Notes under the pieces: model-generated
The model's database searches: none
What the model was told of the DNA's origin: nothing
The model's input: only the letters and a program-made list of their open reading frames with translations
Translations under genes and position numbers: made by a program
DNA from: Verrucomicrobiia bacterium
GTDB taxonomy: Bacteria; Verrucomicrobiota; Verrucomicrobiia; Limisphaerales; JADLHS01
NCBI GenBank assembly: GCA_026125285.1
Contig: JAHCLO010000036.1
Coordinates: forward strand, 1 to 64,000
DNA: 64,000 nt
Direction: 5' to 3'
In this document: positions 34,124 through 41,118 of the stretch, one piece after another
Layout of the letters: every line of letters begins with the position of its first letter
Numbering within the stretch: the stretch's first letter is position 1

Positions 34124-35362
34124 TTAACTTGCCCGCCGCTTATACCGAACAAGGAGGATCGCAAGCGGCAAGACAATTGCGAGGAGACAAACGATGCGCA
34201 CCATCAGTGTTTTTGGAACCACGTTTGGGGCTTGCGCCACAGAAACCGGCACCAACCCCCTCGGACTGAAGAAATGCTGCTCTCCATTCTCTTTGGTAAG
34301 CACTCGCCGGTCGGTTTCGGTCAAGAACTGTTCCACCGCGCACGAAGTTTCCGGCAGCTCACCTGTTGGCATATCAAGCTGGATCACTTCGTAGTAGCTA
34401 TAGAGAGACGGTTCGCTTTTGGCACCCACGAGATTGGATACTTGGAAGGAGTGCAGCCGTCCATTTTCATGAATAACGTTGATAATTCGCCCGGTAATTT
34501 TCGAACTGGTGTTTGAGATCCGGTACGCAATCTCCAAAACGAATCCGTCCCGGCATTTGGCGACGCCGTCAATGAGTCCTCCGTATTCAGAACGTCCGGT
34601 GAAATGAATCCCATCCGAAGGCGAACCCAAGGCATCAGTCCCCTCAATGCTACTCATGACCAGGTCATACATCCCGAGTCGCAGGAATTCCGTGGCCATT
34701 CGGTATTTGTCCGCAAACGCGGTAATTTCAGAACCGTTCCGCCTGTAGATCCCGTTTTGCGAGTCGGTGGTCATCGCGCCAGTCGGAGTCAACGACCACC
34801 AGATCTCGTTGTAGCGCCCAAAAAATGTCCCCACTCGGGTGGTTTTTGACCAGGCGTTAGTGACAGCGTCCAGTTTCTGAAAGACCAGATGACGTGGAGA
34901 GAGATACTTTAGAGCAAACAGCTCTTCCGATTTGTTATCGAATATTTTTCCCTTCGACTTCTCCAGGAAATCGTTGAGTTCGGCCTTCGTCCTGAAAGCC
35001 CTGGGCCGATTCAGCAGCACCCGCCGATAAACCAGTGTATCAATCAGCGGCGGTGTCCTCAGAAACTGCATGAAGTTGGTGCTGGTCACAGCAAAGGGTT
35101 GGCCAGAAGGATGCAGGCGCTTCTCGTCAGCGGAGGAAGCGCTGTGAGAGGCTGCGGCACCGGCAGCAAGGGTTACTGAAACCGCCAGCACCAACGATAC
35201 AAAGCGGACTCGACAAGAAGATGGCCTGCGGTGGGCCTGGCGACGCGGCACCAACGCGAAGTTCAACTTAACGGCGGGTCCGGCACCGGCAAACTTTGCC
35301 TCCAGCACCTTGTCGGTGTCAGCCGCACCCAAATCATTCTTCTCTCGTGTTTTCCAGCGCAT
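34124..35362 (-). CDS. membrane-anchored A-family paralogue A7
   Basis: 412 aa from the ATG at 35362; an ATG at 35479 lies inside the short dispersed repeat and is less likely. The export segment is internal (RFVSLVLAVSVTLAAGAA, about residues 55-75), followed by an extracytoplasmic region and a C-terminal TM (LMVRIVCLLAIVLPLAILLV) with an RYKRR tail. It has the YNEIWWSLTPTG mid motif but is the least similar member in the C-terminal block. It heads the A7-S7-MauE-A6-S5-A5 run. Confidence 0.65.
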   Translation of the reverse strand: MRWKTREKNDLGAADTDKVLEAKFAGAGPAVKLNFALVPRRQAHRRPSSCRVRFVSLVLAVSVTLAAGAAASHSASSADEKRLHPSGQPFAVTSTNFMQFLRTPPLIDTLVYRRVLLNRPRAFRTKAELNDFLEKSKGKIFDNKSEELFALKYLSPRHLVFQKLDAVTNAWSKTTRVGTFFGRYNEIWWSLTPTGAMTTDSQNGIYRRNGSEITAFADKYRMATEFLRLGMYDLVMSSIEGTDALGSPSDGIHFTGRSEYGGLIDGVAKCRDGFVLEIAYRISNTSSKITGRIINVIHENGRLHSFQVSNLVGAKSEPSLYSYYEVIQLDMPTGELPETSCAVEQFLTETDRRVLTKENGEQHFFSPRGLVPVSVAQAPNVVPKTLMVRIVCLLAIVLPLAILLVRYKRRAS

Positions 35363-35472
35363 CGCCGTCGGGTTTCGCAGAGTTGTGAGTTTAGAAATGT
35401 TCTTCGCAACTATCGGGTAAAGGCTCGCGAGTATGAACGCACAACAACAAGGGCGAGGTAAACAAGAATCTC

Positions 35473-35500
35473 CTGCCATTGTTCGTCATTCTCGCGCCCA
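35473..35500 (-). repeat. short dispersed repeat, copy 4 (upstream of A7)
   Basis: Minus strand AGAATGACGAACAATGG then CAGGAGATTC. It differs from the core by one base (C for A). Confidence 0.6.
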
Positions 35501-35540
35501 AGAGCGGGCGCATCTCAGTTTCCTGCAACTCTCATTCTGG

Positions 35541-35687
35541 GGTAGCGCACGCGCCTCGCATGCGTCCGGTTGCGCCTCGCGGCCGGAACCACGAGCGCCA
35601 TCGCGCGTTGGAAACTCGCGCGAGGGCGCGCCCGGGTGCGCTGGCCGCGGGCGGCCAGCGCCGCACGCGAGGGCGCGTGCGCTCCCC
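35541..35687. repeat. long GC-rich palindrome with nested hairpin
   Basis: Outer arms GGTAGCGCACGCGCCTCGCA and the complement of GCGAGGGCGCGTGCGCTCCC; a second hairpin (GCGCTGGCC / GGCCAGCGC) lies within at about 35638-35662. No gene is seen here. Confidence 0.65.
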
Positions 35688-35734
35688 AAAAGAATTACGC
35701 CACCCGGTTACTCCCCCTGCCCATGAACCTCGAC

Positions 35735-35807
35735 GTAGCGGCGGCTCGGCAGAGCGCCGCCCTTCCCACCCCAGCCAGTATGCGGCGCTCTACCGAGACG
35801 CCGCTAC
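35735..35807. repeat. palindromic repeat, GTAGCGGCG variant
   Basis: Arms GTAGCGGCGGCTCGGCAGAG and CTCTACCGAGACGCCGCTAC pair as an imperfect stem with a loop of about 25 nt. Confidence 0.7.
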
Positions 35808-35862
35808 GGTTCATGGCCCCGATGCTCGTCCGTTCTCGGAGGTCGAAGCTCTGCATGAACCT

Positions 35863-35934
35863 TGTAGCAGCGGATGTGAGTCCGCTCCCTCTGAAAACGG
35901 GGAGAAGTCAGAGCCGACTCACGTCGGCGGCTAC
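35863..35934. repeat. palindromic repeat, GTAGCCGCCGACGT class (diverged left arm)
   Basis: Arms GTAGCAGCGGATGTGAGTC and GACTCACGTCGGCGGCTAC. Followed by TTCAAAGCTCGAATCCGGGT, a flank also seen beside the copies at 37.97 and 52.97 kb. Confidence 0.7.
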
Positions 35935-36012
35935 AGTGCAGAGGTTCAAAGCTCGAATCCGGGTCCGGAGGATTTTATCCCGCAAAGCCCCTCGCCCCTC
36001 GGCCCCCGGACG

Positions 36013-36933
36013 CTACAGCTTCGGCACCGGCATTGTGCCGCTGACGTGGGCTGAGGTGCGTTCCCGCATCCATAGCCAGTCGCGCTGGTCAGCCGCATCT
36101 CGGATGAATCCGCGTTGTTTCTCGGCGCGGCTCGCCCAACGGCGCGTTTCCGAATGGCCGTCCGCGAAGGCAAAGCCACCACCGTAATCGTGATACGTCC
36201 CGGGCACGTCATGCCAGATGGGCCGTTCCATCCCAAACGCGAACGCGGCATCGTTGAGTTCCCTGGGACTTTCATCCATCAGCACCCACAACCTCGAAGG
36301 TCCCGGCGCCACCGTGCTCGAGAGCTTGCCGTAGGTGTGCCAGGTGGTGTCCCGCCGATGCGCGTTGCTGTGGTCCAACCAGGGGCCATTGACCGAAAGG
36401 CGCGGCGCCCCGTAATGCGGAGCCCGCTGCAGGGCGGAATCGAATCCCGGACATATTGTTCCGACCGCTTGATTCATCGCGAAGGTGCGCGCCGACGGCA
36501 CCGGCCGGCCGGCTAGGGCGGGGTCCGCGCCCTGATACCCGCCCATGCGCTTGTCCCCCGGACAGTGAAACACCGAGATGTTGCCATTCAGATACGAGAC
36601 CAACAGGCTGCGTTCCGGGTCCTTGAGCACGTCGGGATTGAACTCATCCGCGCCGCCAATGCCTGCTTTACCGCTGCACCAGTTGTGGCCCGGTAGGCTG
36701 TTGCCATCATCGGGGTTTGGAGGGAAATAGTCATGGTTATCGCCGGCGTACATGGTCATGGCCATCATCAACTGTTTACCCTCGTTCAGGCACACCACCC
36801 CTTGGGCGCGCTGCTTGCCCCGCGAGAAAGCCGGAAATAGCAGCGCCGTCAGCAGGCCGATGATCGCAATCACCACGAGCAACTCGAGCAGAGTAAAACC
36901 GATTTTCGATTGGGCTACAGGGCAGTTTTTCAT
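36013..36933 (-). CDS. type-II pseudopilin-like protein (H-X9-DG type)
   Basis: 306 aa from the ATG at 36933. The N-terminal prepilin methylation motif is [17 protein letters not shown] with the Glu at +5, cleaved after Gly. The rest resembles the large secreted pseudopilin-like proteins common in Verrucomicrobia and Planctomycetes: CLNEGKQLMMAMTMYAGDN near the N-terminus, FHCPGDKR in the middle and a C-terminal FAFADGHSETRRW (the DGH motif). No type-II secretion genes are nearby. It follows the O-antigen-ligase-like gene by about 100 nt. Confidence 0.88.
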   Translation of the reverse strand: MKNCPVAQSKIGFTLLELLVVIAIIGLLTALLFPAFSRGKQRAQGVVCLNEGKQLMMAMTMYAGDNHDYFPPNPDDGNSLPGHNWCSGKAGIGGADEFNPDVLKDPERSLLVSYLNGNISVFHCPGDKRMGGYQGADPALAGRPVPSARTFAMNQAVGTICPGFDSALQRAPHYGAPRLSVNGPWLDHSNAHRRDTTWHTYGKLSSTVAPGPSRLWVLMDESPRELNDAAFAFGMERPIWHDVPGTYHDYGGGFAFADGHSETRRWASRAEKQRGFIRDAADQRDWLWMRERTSAHVSGTMPVPKL

Positions 36934-37035
36934 GTCATCAAGGCCGGACACGCCACTCCGTTCGTGCCGCACTCAGTCAGCCAAAACGACGCGCGCGGAG
37001 CCACGCGCCCGATCCTGCCGCCACGGGGCAGGAGT

Positions 37036-39015
37036 TCAACGCATGGTGGATTCGACATGCTCACGATTCAACTGTTCAATCCTTTCGCATCGGCCCAATT
37101 CCAGCAGAATCCAAAACACCGACGCGGTGGCCAGCTTGAACAAGCCGCCGTCAAACCAGAACCCCACGAGCAGGACGATGGCCCCGGCGCGACAGGTCAC
37201 ACGCAACCAATCTGTAGTGGGACAGTGCTGCCAGTCTGTCGCTGACATCCCAAGGTTGGATTCTGCGTTGTCGCCGCCGAGGTGACGAGGCGGACGCATG
37301 GGGTTCGCCGCCCTTTCCGCCTCCTCACGTCGGCGGCTACCAGAGGCTGCATGGAGAGAATCCGTTTCCCGGCGCACGGGCGCTTGGATTTCTCCCTCTC
37401 CGCATGGGAGAGAGGACCGGGGTGAGGGGCCATCGCGGGTTAGACTCAAACCAACGTAAACCAGAAAGCACACCAGCGCCGGAATCCCCAACGTCGTGCC
37501 CAGGGTGAAGTAATCATTCATTTGCAGGGCGGCGCTCTCGGTCACTTTCGGCACGCGATAAAACTGATCATAAACCCGTTCCGGCTCGTTCCAGCCAAAA
37601 CCGAGGAACGGTTTGCCGGCCATCATCTGCAGCGCGCCTTCCCACGCCGCCACGCGATTGCGCCACGAGAAATCATTCAGGTTTGCGACGGAAAACGCGC
37701 GGCGCGCGGTGGCCTGCTCCGTGTGCCGGAAGTTCCACAACGCGAGCATGGCCACGGACAAGCAGATCACCGACAATGGAACCAGATTGCGGCGAAGCGA
37801 GGGAATCAACCGCGCCTCCCGTGAAAGCGTTTCTCCCTCTCCGCCCGAGGTTCCCTTCTCCGCATCGGATGGGGAGAAGGTGGCCGAAGGCCGGATGAGG
37901 TGTCTGATACTGCGGGCCGGGGTGAGAATTCTCCCAACCCAAGTTCGCGCTTTGAACCCCTGAACCGTGGCGGTGGCAGGGCGCGTCACTCCGTGCGCGC
38001 CGGAGGCGGTTGCAGGCGATGTCGGCGCGCACGGAGTGAGGCGCCCTACCTTCAGGTTCATGCGGAGGTGGGTTCTTGCAGTCCACCAACTCCATCCCAA
38101 GTAACTCAGCCCGACTGCCGCGCCCAACCACGCGCCGCGACTATAGCTCTTCAGCAAACCGATTCCGCAAACCACACCAGCGGCGGTGAACAAAACAAGT
38201 CGCATCCAGCGCCAACTCCAGCGACTTTGGGCTGTGGACTTTGGACTCCAGACTAATTGGCCTGCTGCCAACACGCAGCCCACCGCCATCAAGAGTCCGA
38301 AGATGTTCGGATTATCCCACGGCCCCGTCCAGCGCCCCTGCCCGCGATACTGGAATTGGAATCCGGTGTCACTTTGAAGAAAGACCGCAACCACCAGCAG
38401 AACCAGCAACCCCGCCAGGAGAGACGCCCTCGCCCCATCGGATGGGGAACTGGCCGGGGTAAGAATGTTGCGAACGGAGTTTCGCGCTATGCACCCCAGC
38501 GCCGTAGCCGCCGACGTGAGGAGGCGGAACTTGTTGCCACCCCAGCGCGTCCGCCTCCTCACGTCAGCGGCTACGAGCGAAGGGTTCGGTGGGAGAGGAG
38601 CCGTGATGGCGCGAAGTCTTGCTCTTCGGTTTTGCCTCCCGCTCCACACCACCGCGCCTTTCCCAAGCACCGCACCTCCCAGCAGGGTCAAGGCGTGGGT
38701 GCTTCCGGAGGCCGATTCGTAAGCAAACACGTAGTGCAAACTCGCCAGCACGAGCAAGGCGACGGCCCAAACCTGCGGCTGGCCCCATTGCCAGAACCGC
38801 CCGCCGGTTGCCCATCGCTCCAGCAGCGTGAACATGACGAAATAGACCGCGCAACAGCCAAACACCATCCACTGGGTGGATGGGTCGCGAAACGCGGCCT
38901 GAATCTCTCTGAGCAAAGGCTCGGCGAATCTCGACGACTGGGGAGGTCGTGACGATGCAAACAAACATAGGCTCAACATCCCCGCCGCAATCATGGTAGA
39001 TACAATCTGCCGCAT
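37036..39015 (-). CDS. O-antigen ligase/Wzy_C-type membrane protein carrying three repeat insertions
   Basis: 659 aa from the ATG at 39015. TM segments of a polytopic protein alternate with the Wzy_C/O-antigen ligase signatures: GPWDNPNIFGLLMAVGCVLA, SYSRGAWLGAAVGLSYLGW and a large loop with RNRVAAWEGALQMM and GFGWNEPE. Family members are about 420-480 aa; the excess is three hydrophilic blocks at residues about 141-192, 318-401 and 525-603. Each is the translation of a palindromic repeat and flanks (LVAADVRRRT, LTSAAT, LTPCAPTSPA, SGSRRREEAE). The frame is preserved through all three. Expected role: joining or polymerising surface glycans. Confidence 0.8.
   Translation of the reverse strand: MRQIVSTMIAAGMLSLCLFASSRPPQSSRFAEPLLREIQAAFRDPSTQWMVFGCCAVYFVMFTLLERWATGGRFWQWGQPQVWAVALLVLASLHYVFAYESASGSTHALTLLGGAVLGKGAVVWSGRQNRRARLRAITAPLPPNPSLVAADVRRRTRWGGNKFRLLTSAATALGCIARNSVRNILTPASSPSDGARASLLAGLLVLLVVAVFLQSDTGFQFQYRGQGRWTGPWDNPNIFGLLMAVGCVLAAGQLVWSPKSTAQSRWSWRWMRLVLFTAAGVVCGIGLLKSYSRGAWLGAAVGLSYLGWSWWTARTHLRMNLKVGRLTPCAPTSPATASGAHGVTRPATATVQGFKARTWVGRILTPARSIRHLIRPSATFSPSDAEKGTSGGEGETLSREARLIPSLRRNLVPLSVICLSVAMLALWNFRHTEQATARRAFSVANLNDFSWRNRVAAWEGALQMMAGKPFLGFGWNEPERVYDQFYRVPKVTESAALQMNDYFTLGTTLGIPALVCFLVYVGLSLTRDGPSPRSSLPCGEGEIQAPVRRETDSLHAASGSRRREEAERAANPMRPPRHLGGDNAESNLGMSATDWQHCPTTDWLRVTCRAGAIVLLVGFWFDGGLFKLATASVFWILLELGRCERIEQLNREHVESTMR
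37270..37340. repeat. palindromic repeat inside the ligase gene (insertion a)
   Basis: Arms GTCGCCGCCGAGGTGACGAG and CTCCTCACGTCGGCGGCTAC. It is embedded with a CTCTCCGCATGGGAGAGAGG-type second hairpin at about 37391-37415. Confidence 0.8.
37972..38050. repeat. palindromic repeat inside the ligase gene (insertion b)
   Basis: Arms GGGCGCGTCACTCCGTGCGC and GCGCACGGAGTGAGGCGCCC, a different sequence but the same geometry as the GTAGCCGCC class. Flank AACCCAAGTTCGCGCTTTGA is shared with the 52.97-kb copy (AAAGCACGAACTTGGGTTGG in reverse). Confidence 0.8.
38504..38574. repeat. palindromic repeat inside the ligase gene (insertion c)
   Basis: Arms GTAGCCGCCGACGTGAGGAG and CTCCTCACGTCAGCGGCTAC, 25 bp each with one mismatch, loop about 20 nt. 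Confidence 0.85.
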
Positions 39016-39147
39016 GTCCTGGCCTGACCACCGTCTTTCTTGCGCGGTGCAATGACACTTCTCTCGCTTTACCCAACGAAGCCAAACACGTCCGCTGGCC
39101 AACAAGGCCGGAGCGCTCTCAATCCCCAATTCCCAACGGCCTCAGAC

Positions 39148-39276
39148 TTAGCCGCCGCAAGGCGTCAGCTTCGGAATCATGTTCGTGATTGTGCCACCCC
39201 AGTCGAATTGCCCGCTGCTGCAATATCCGCCCACATAATCTCCGACCTTGTAGTGGTCCGCATGACGCCCTTGCAT
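39148..39276 (-). CDS. 42-aa mini-ORF ending in CGG (S-type remnant or peptide)
   Basis: ATG at 39276, four bases after the S8 stop and in a different frame. It reads MQGRHADHYKVGD, then GGYCSSGQFDWGG and ends IPKLTPCGG. The last six residues equal the S8 terminus (LTPCGG). There is no signal peptide. It is either the tail of a second S gene joined here by deletion or a coupled small peptide; a very similar situation exists at 30167-30304. Confidence 0.45.
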   Translation of the reverse strand: MQGRHADHYKVGDYVGGYCSSGQFDWGGTITNMIPKLTPCGG

Positions 39277-39280
39277 TGCT

Positions 39281-39619
39281 CTACCCGCCACAGGGTGTGA
39301 GGCAGCCGTCATCACTGCTGAATTCCTGCACGGGACAGTCATAATCAACATAGAGTATGACGTTGATGCAAGTGTCACCGCTGCATGTGCCAATGGATCT
39401 GTAGCGCGTGGTATAAGCCCAGCCCGAAGCGAAACATCTCAACGTGTCACAGGTGCTTTTGCATCGCATGACAGCTGGCAAGTACGCATCGGCAACACAG
39501 GCACTGCTGCAATCAGCAGTCGTACCTTCCGTCAACGTGGGAGTTGCGTACTGGCACATGGCGAGCAGCATCCCGACAGACAGGCTCAACGAGGCTCCGG
39601 TCACAATAAGTTTCCTCAT
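39281..39619 (-). CDS. small secreted Cys-rich protein S8
   Basis: 112 aa from the ATG at 39619 with an AAAGGGAC ribosome site. Signal: VTGASLSLSVGMLLAMCQYA. The mature part has about eleven Cys in groups: ADCSSACVAD, MRCKSTCDTLRCFASGW, GTCSGDTCINV, YDCPVQ and a GCLTPCGG end. It follows A8 by 20 nt, so the two are surely co-transcribed. Function unknown; a disulfide-stabilised exported protein is the natural reading. Confidence 0.7.
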   Translation of the reverse strand: MRKLIVTGASLSLSVGMLLAMCQYATPTLTEGTTADCSSACVADAYLPAVMRCKSTCDTLRCFASGWAYTTRYRSIGTCSGDTCINVILYVDYDCPVQEFSSDDGCLTPCGG

Positions 39620-39639
39620 ATTTTGTCCCTTTCTCATGG

Positions 39640-40743
39640 TTAACGTTTACTGGTTTTCGTCATCGCAAAAGCAAAGACCACGATACTTGCGACGACAAAA
39701 GCGATGACAATGATGCGCCGGCGATTCTTCGCTGGAGTATTCGTTTGTCCCGAGGACTCGATATTGGCCACCCGTTTCGCAATCTCGAAATGCCTGGTCG
39801 TTGCCAGTTCAGATTTCTCCAGCCACAAGCCATTGGTTACCAGATGTCGCACCACTGGAACGGGTGCGGGATCCCCGGAAAATCGGTAGTCCATCATCAT
39901 CACTGGGACTGCAATCGTTGGTCTTGGGTTTACCGGGGAAGCGAGGCGCAGCACATTGGTTGCGCGGCAGGAAAATGTTACGAACGGGATTTGCTTGCTG
40001 ACATCTTCCTCCCGGTAACGGATAAACTCAAACTGACTGGGCACTTCAACCCCTGCCACGGTCTTCGTCTGAGTCACTCGGTACACAACCAGAGGGAAAT
40101 CGGCTGAACCTCCAGGACGTGATTCCGGAAAATACTCCACGCGCGAAAGATATTGGCCCCCATTGGCACACCAATCCCAGACGGCCTTAACCGGGGGATT
40201 CGTCACCACAGGGCTGGGTGAAGTGTCTCCGGACAGCCAAATCTGCCGAGCTTTACCGCTGTGGTTCGTGCTGAAATACCAGGTTGAACAATACGCCAGC
40301 CATAACGGTTCACATCGAAAAAATCGAGGGCTGGGCAGGGTATCCGGAATGATCATGGCAAAGCCCCGATTCAATGGGACAATGGGGACGTTGTTCGTGT
40401 CCTTCCACACGACACGCTCCACGTTCTGTTCGTGGTAGGCGTACAGCGTCTCTCCGTCGCATCCGATTTCAATGTACTTGATCGGACGTTTCTCCGCATC
40501 CGTTGGGACCATCTGGATATTCCACTGTTGACCCTGCGCAGTCAGCTTGAAGACATATTGCTCTTCGTTCGCGCCACCCGCCGGAATCGGCCCGGCGGTG
40601 CTGTAAACGAGCGTTCCCTCAACCTGGATGCCAGCGGCGGCGAAGAGCCACCCCGCGTGCCAAGCCAAAAGCAGGCACATTAAACTCGTCGCTCGTTTCA
40701 AGAACGCGCACGTGTTTATTGCGAATGTACTTAACTCGTTCAT
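39640..40743 (-). CDS. membrane-anchored A-family paralogue A8
   Basis: 367 aa, ATG at 40743 with GGAAAG six bases upstream. Signal: LMCLLLAWHAGWLFAAAG. Family features: GTLVYSTAGPIPAGG, QQWNIQMVP, EPLWLAYCSTWYF, VVYRVTQTKTVAGVEVPSQF then EFIRYREED, and VMMMDYRFSGD. A C-terminal TM (RRIIVIAFVVASIVVFAFAM) ends with KTSKR. With S8 it forms a minimal A-S pair separated from the main array by the pseudopilin and ligase genes. Confidence 0.75.
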   Translation of the reverse strand: MNELSTFAINTCAFLKRATSLMCLLLAWHAGWLFAAAGIQVEGTLVYSTAGPIPAGGANEEQYVFKLTAQGQQWNIQMVPTDAEKRPIKYIEIGCDGETLYAYHEQNVERVVWKDTNNVPIVPLNRGFAMIIPDTLPSPRFFRCEPLWLAYCSTWYFSTNHSGKARQIWLSGDTSPSPVVTNPPVKAVWDWCANGGQYLSRVEYFPESRPGGSADFPLVVYRVTQTKTVAGVEVPSQFEFIRYREEDVSKQIPFVTFSCRATNVLRLASPVNPRPTIAVPVMMMDYRFSGDPAPVPVVRHLVTNGLWLEKSELATTRHFEIAKRVANIESSGQTNTPAKNRRRIIVIAFVVASIVVFAFAMTKTSKR

Positions 40744-41118
40744 TCACTTTCCGGTGGAGGGGAGTTAGGAAAGCACGCCAACCGAAGCAGCGTAAACGAA
40801 AATCTCCTGCCATTTTTCGTCATTCCAAGCGTTGGCGGAGCGGCGCAGGAAAGCCGGCGCACCCTGCCGACTAGAATCTCGTCGCTGCCGGCAGGCGATT
40901 CATTGAGCGCGAAATCGCCGGTGGAAGTTCAGCGAGACACTGCGCATGTTGCACAAAGTCGTGTCTTTTAACTTGAGGAACTGGCGCGGACTTCCGTCGC
41001 GCGTGCGGCACGGAGCAGGCATTGTGCAGCGGCGCACCGGACAGTCTCGCAGACACAGTCTCGTAGAGCCGTTGACCTGCGGCTCGCGGATGGTTAGCGT
41101 GCGGTCATCGGAGTGAAC
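40744..41118. other. divergent intergenic region A8 / GH2
   Basis: 375 bp between divergently transcribed genes, so it must hold promoters for both. Apart from repeat copy 5 and the CGGAG ribosome site before the GH2 gene I see nothing I can name. Confidence 0.5.
40806..40836 (-). repeat. short dispersed repeat, copy 5 (upstream of A8)
   Basis: Minus strand GGAATGACGAAAAATGGCAG then GAGATT, 63 nt upstream of the A8 start. Confidence 0.65.

Larger units (their letters stand above)
35363..36012. other. repeat-filled intergenic region
   Basis: About 650 bp between A7 and the pseudopilin-like gene. It holds one short dispersed repeat and three palindromes; frames open across it have the composition of the repeats and I do not call them genes. 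Confidence 0.7.

Noticed and set aside
35541-38574. CRISPR array
   Set aside because: Repeats here are palindromes at irregular spacing, several in coding DNA, and there is no spacer pattern or cas gene.
9190-39637. A RiPP-like link between the ThiF-like protein and the CGG-ending S proteins
   Set aside because: E1 enzymes do act on Gly-Gly termini, but the ThiF-like gene sits in a Mo/W transport operon at least 12 kb away, the enzyme is cytoplasmic, and the S proteins carry signal peptides. No direct support.
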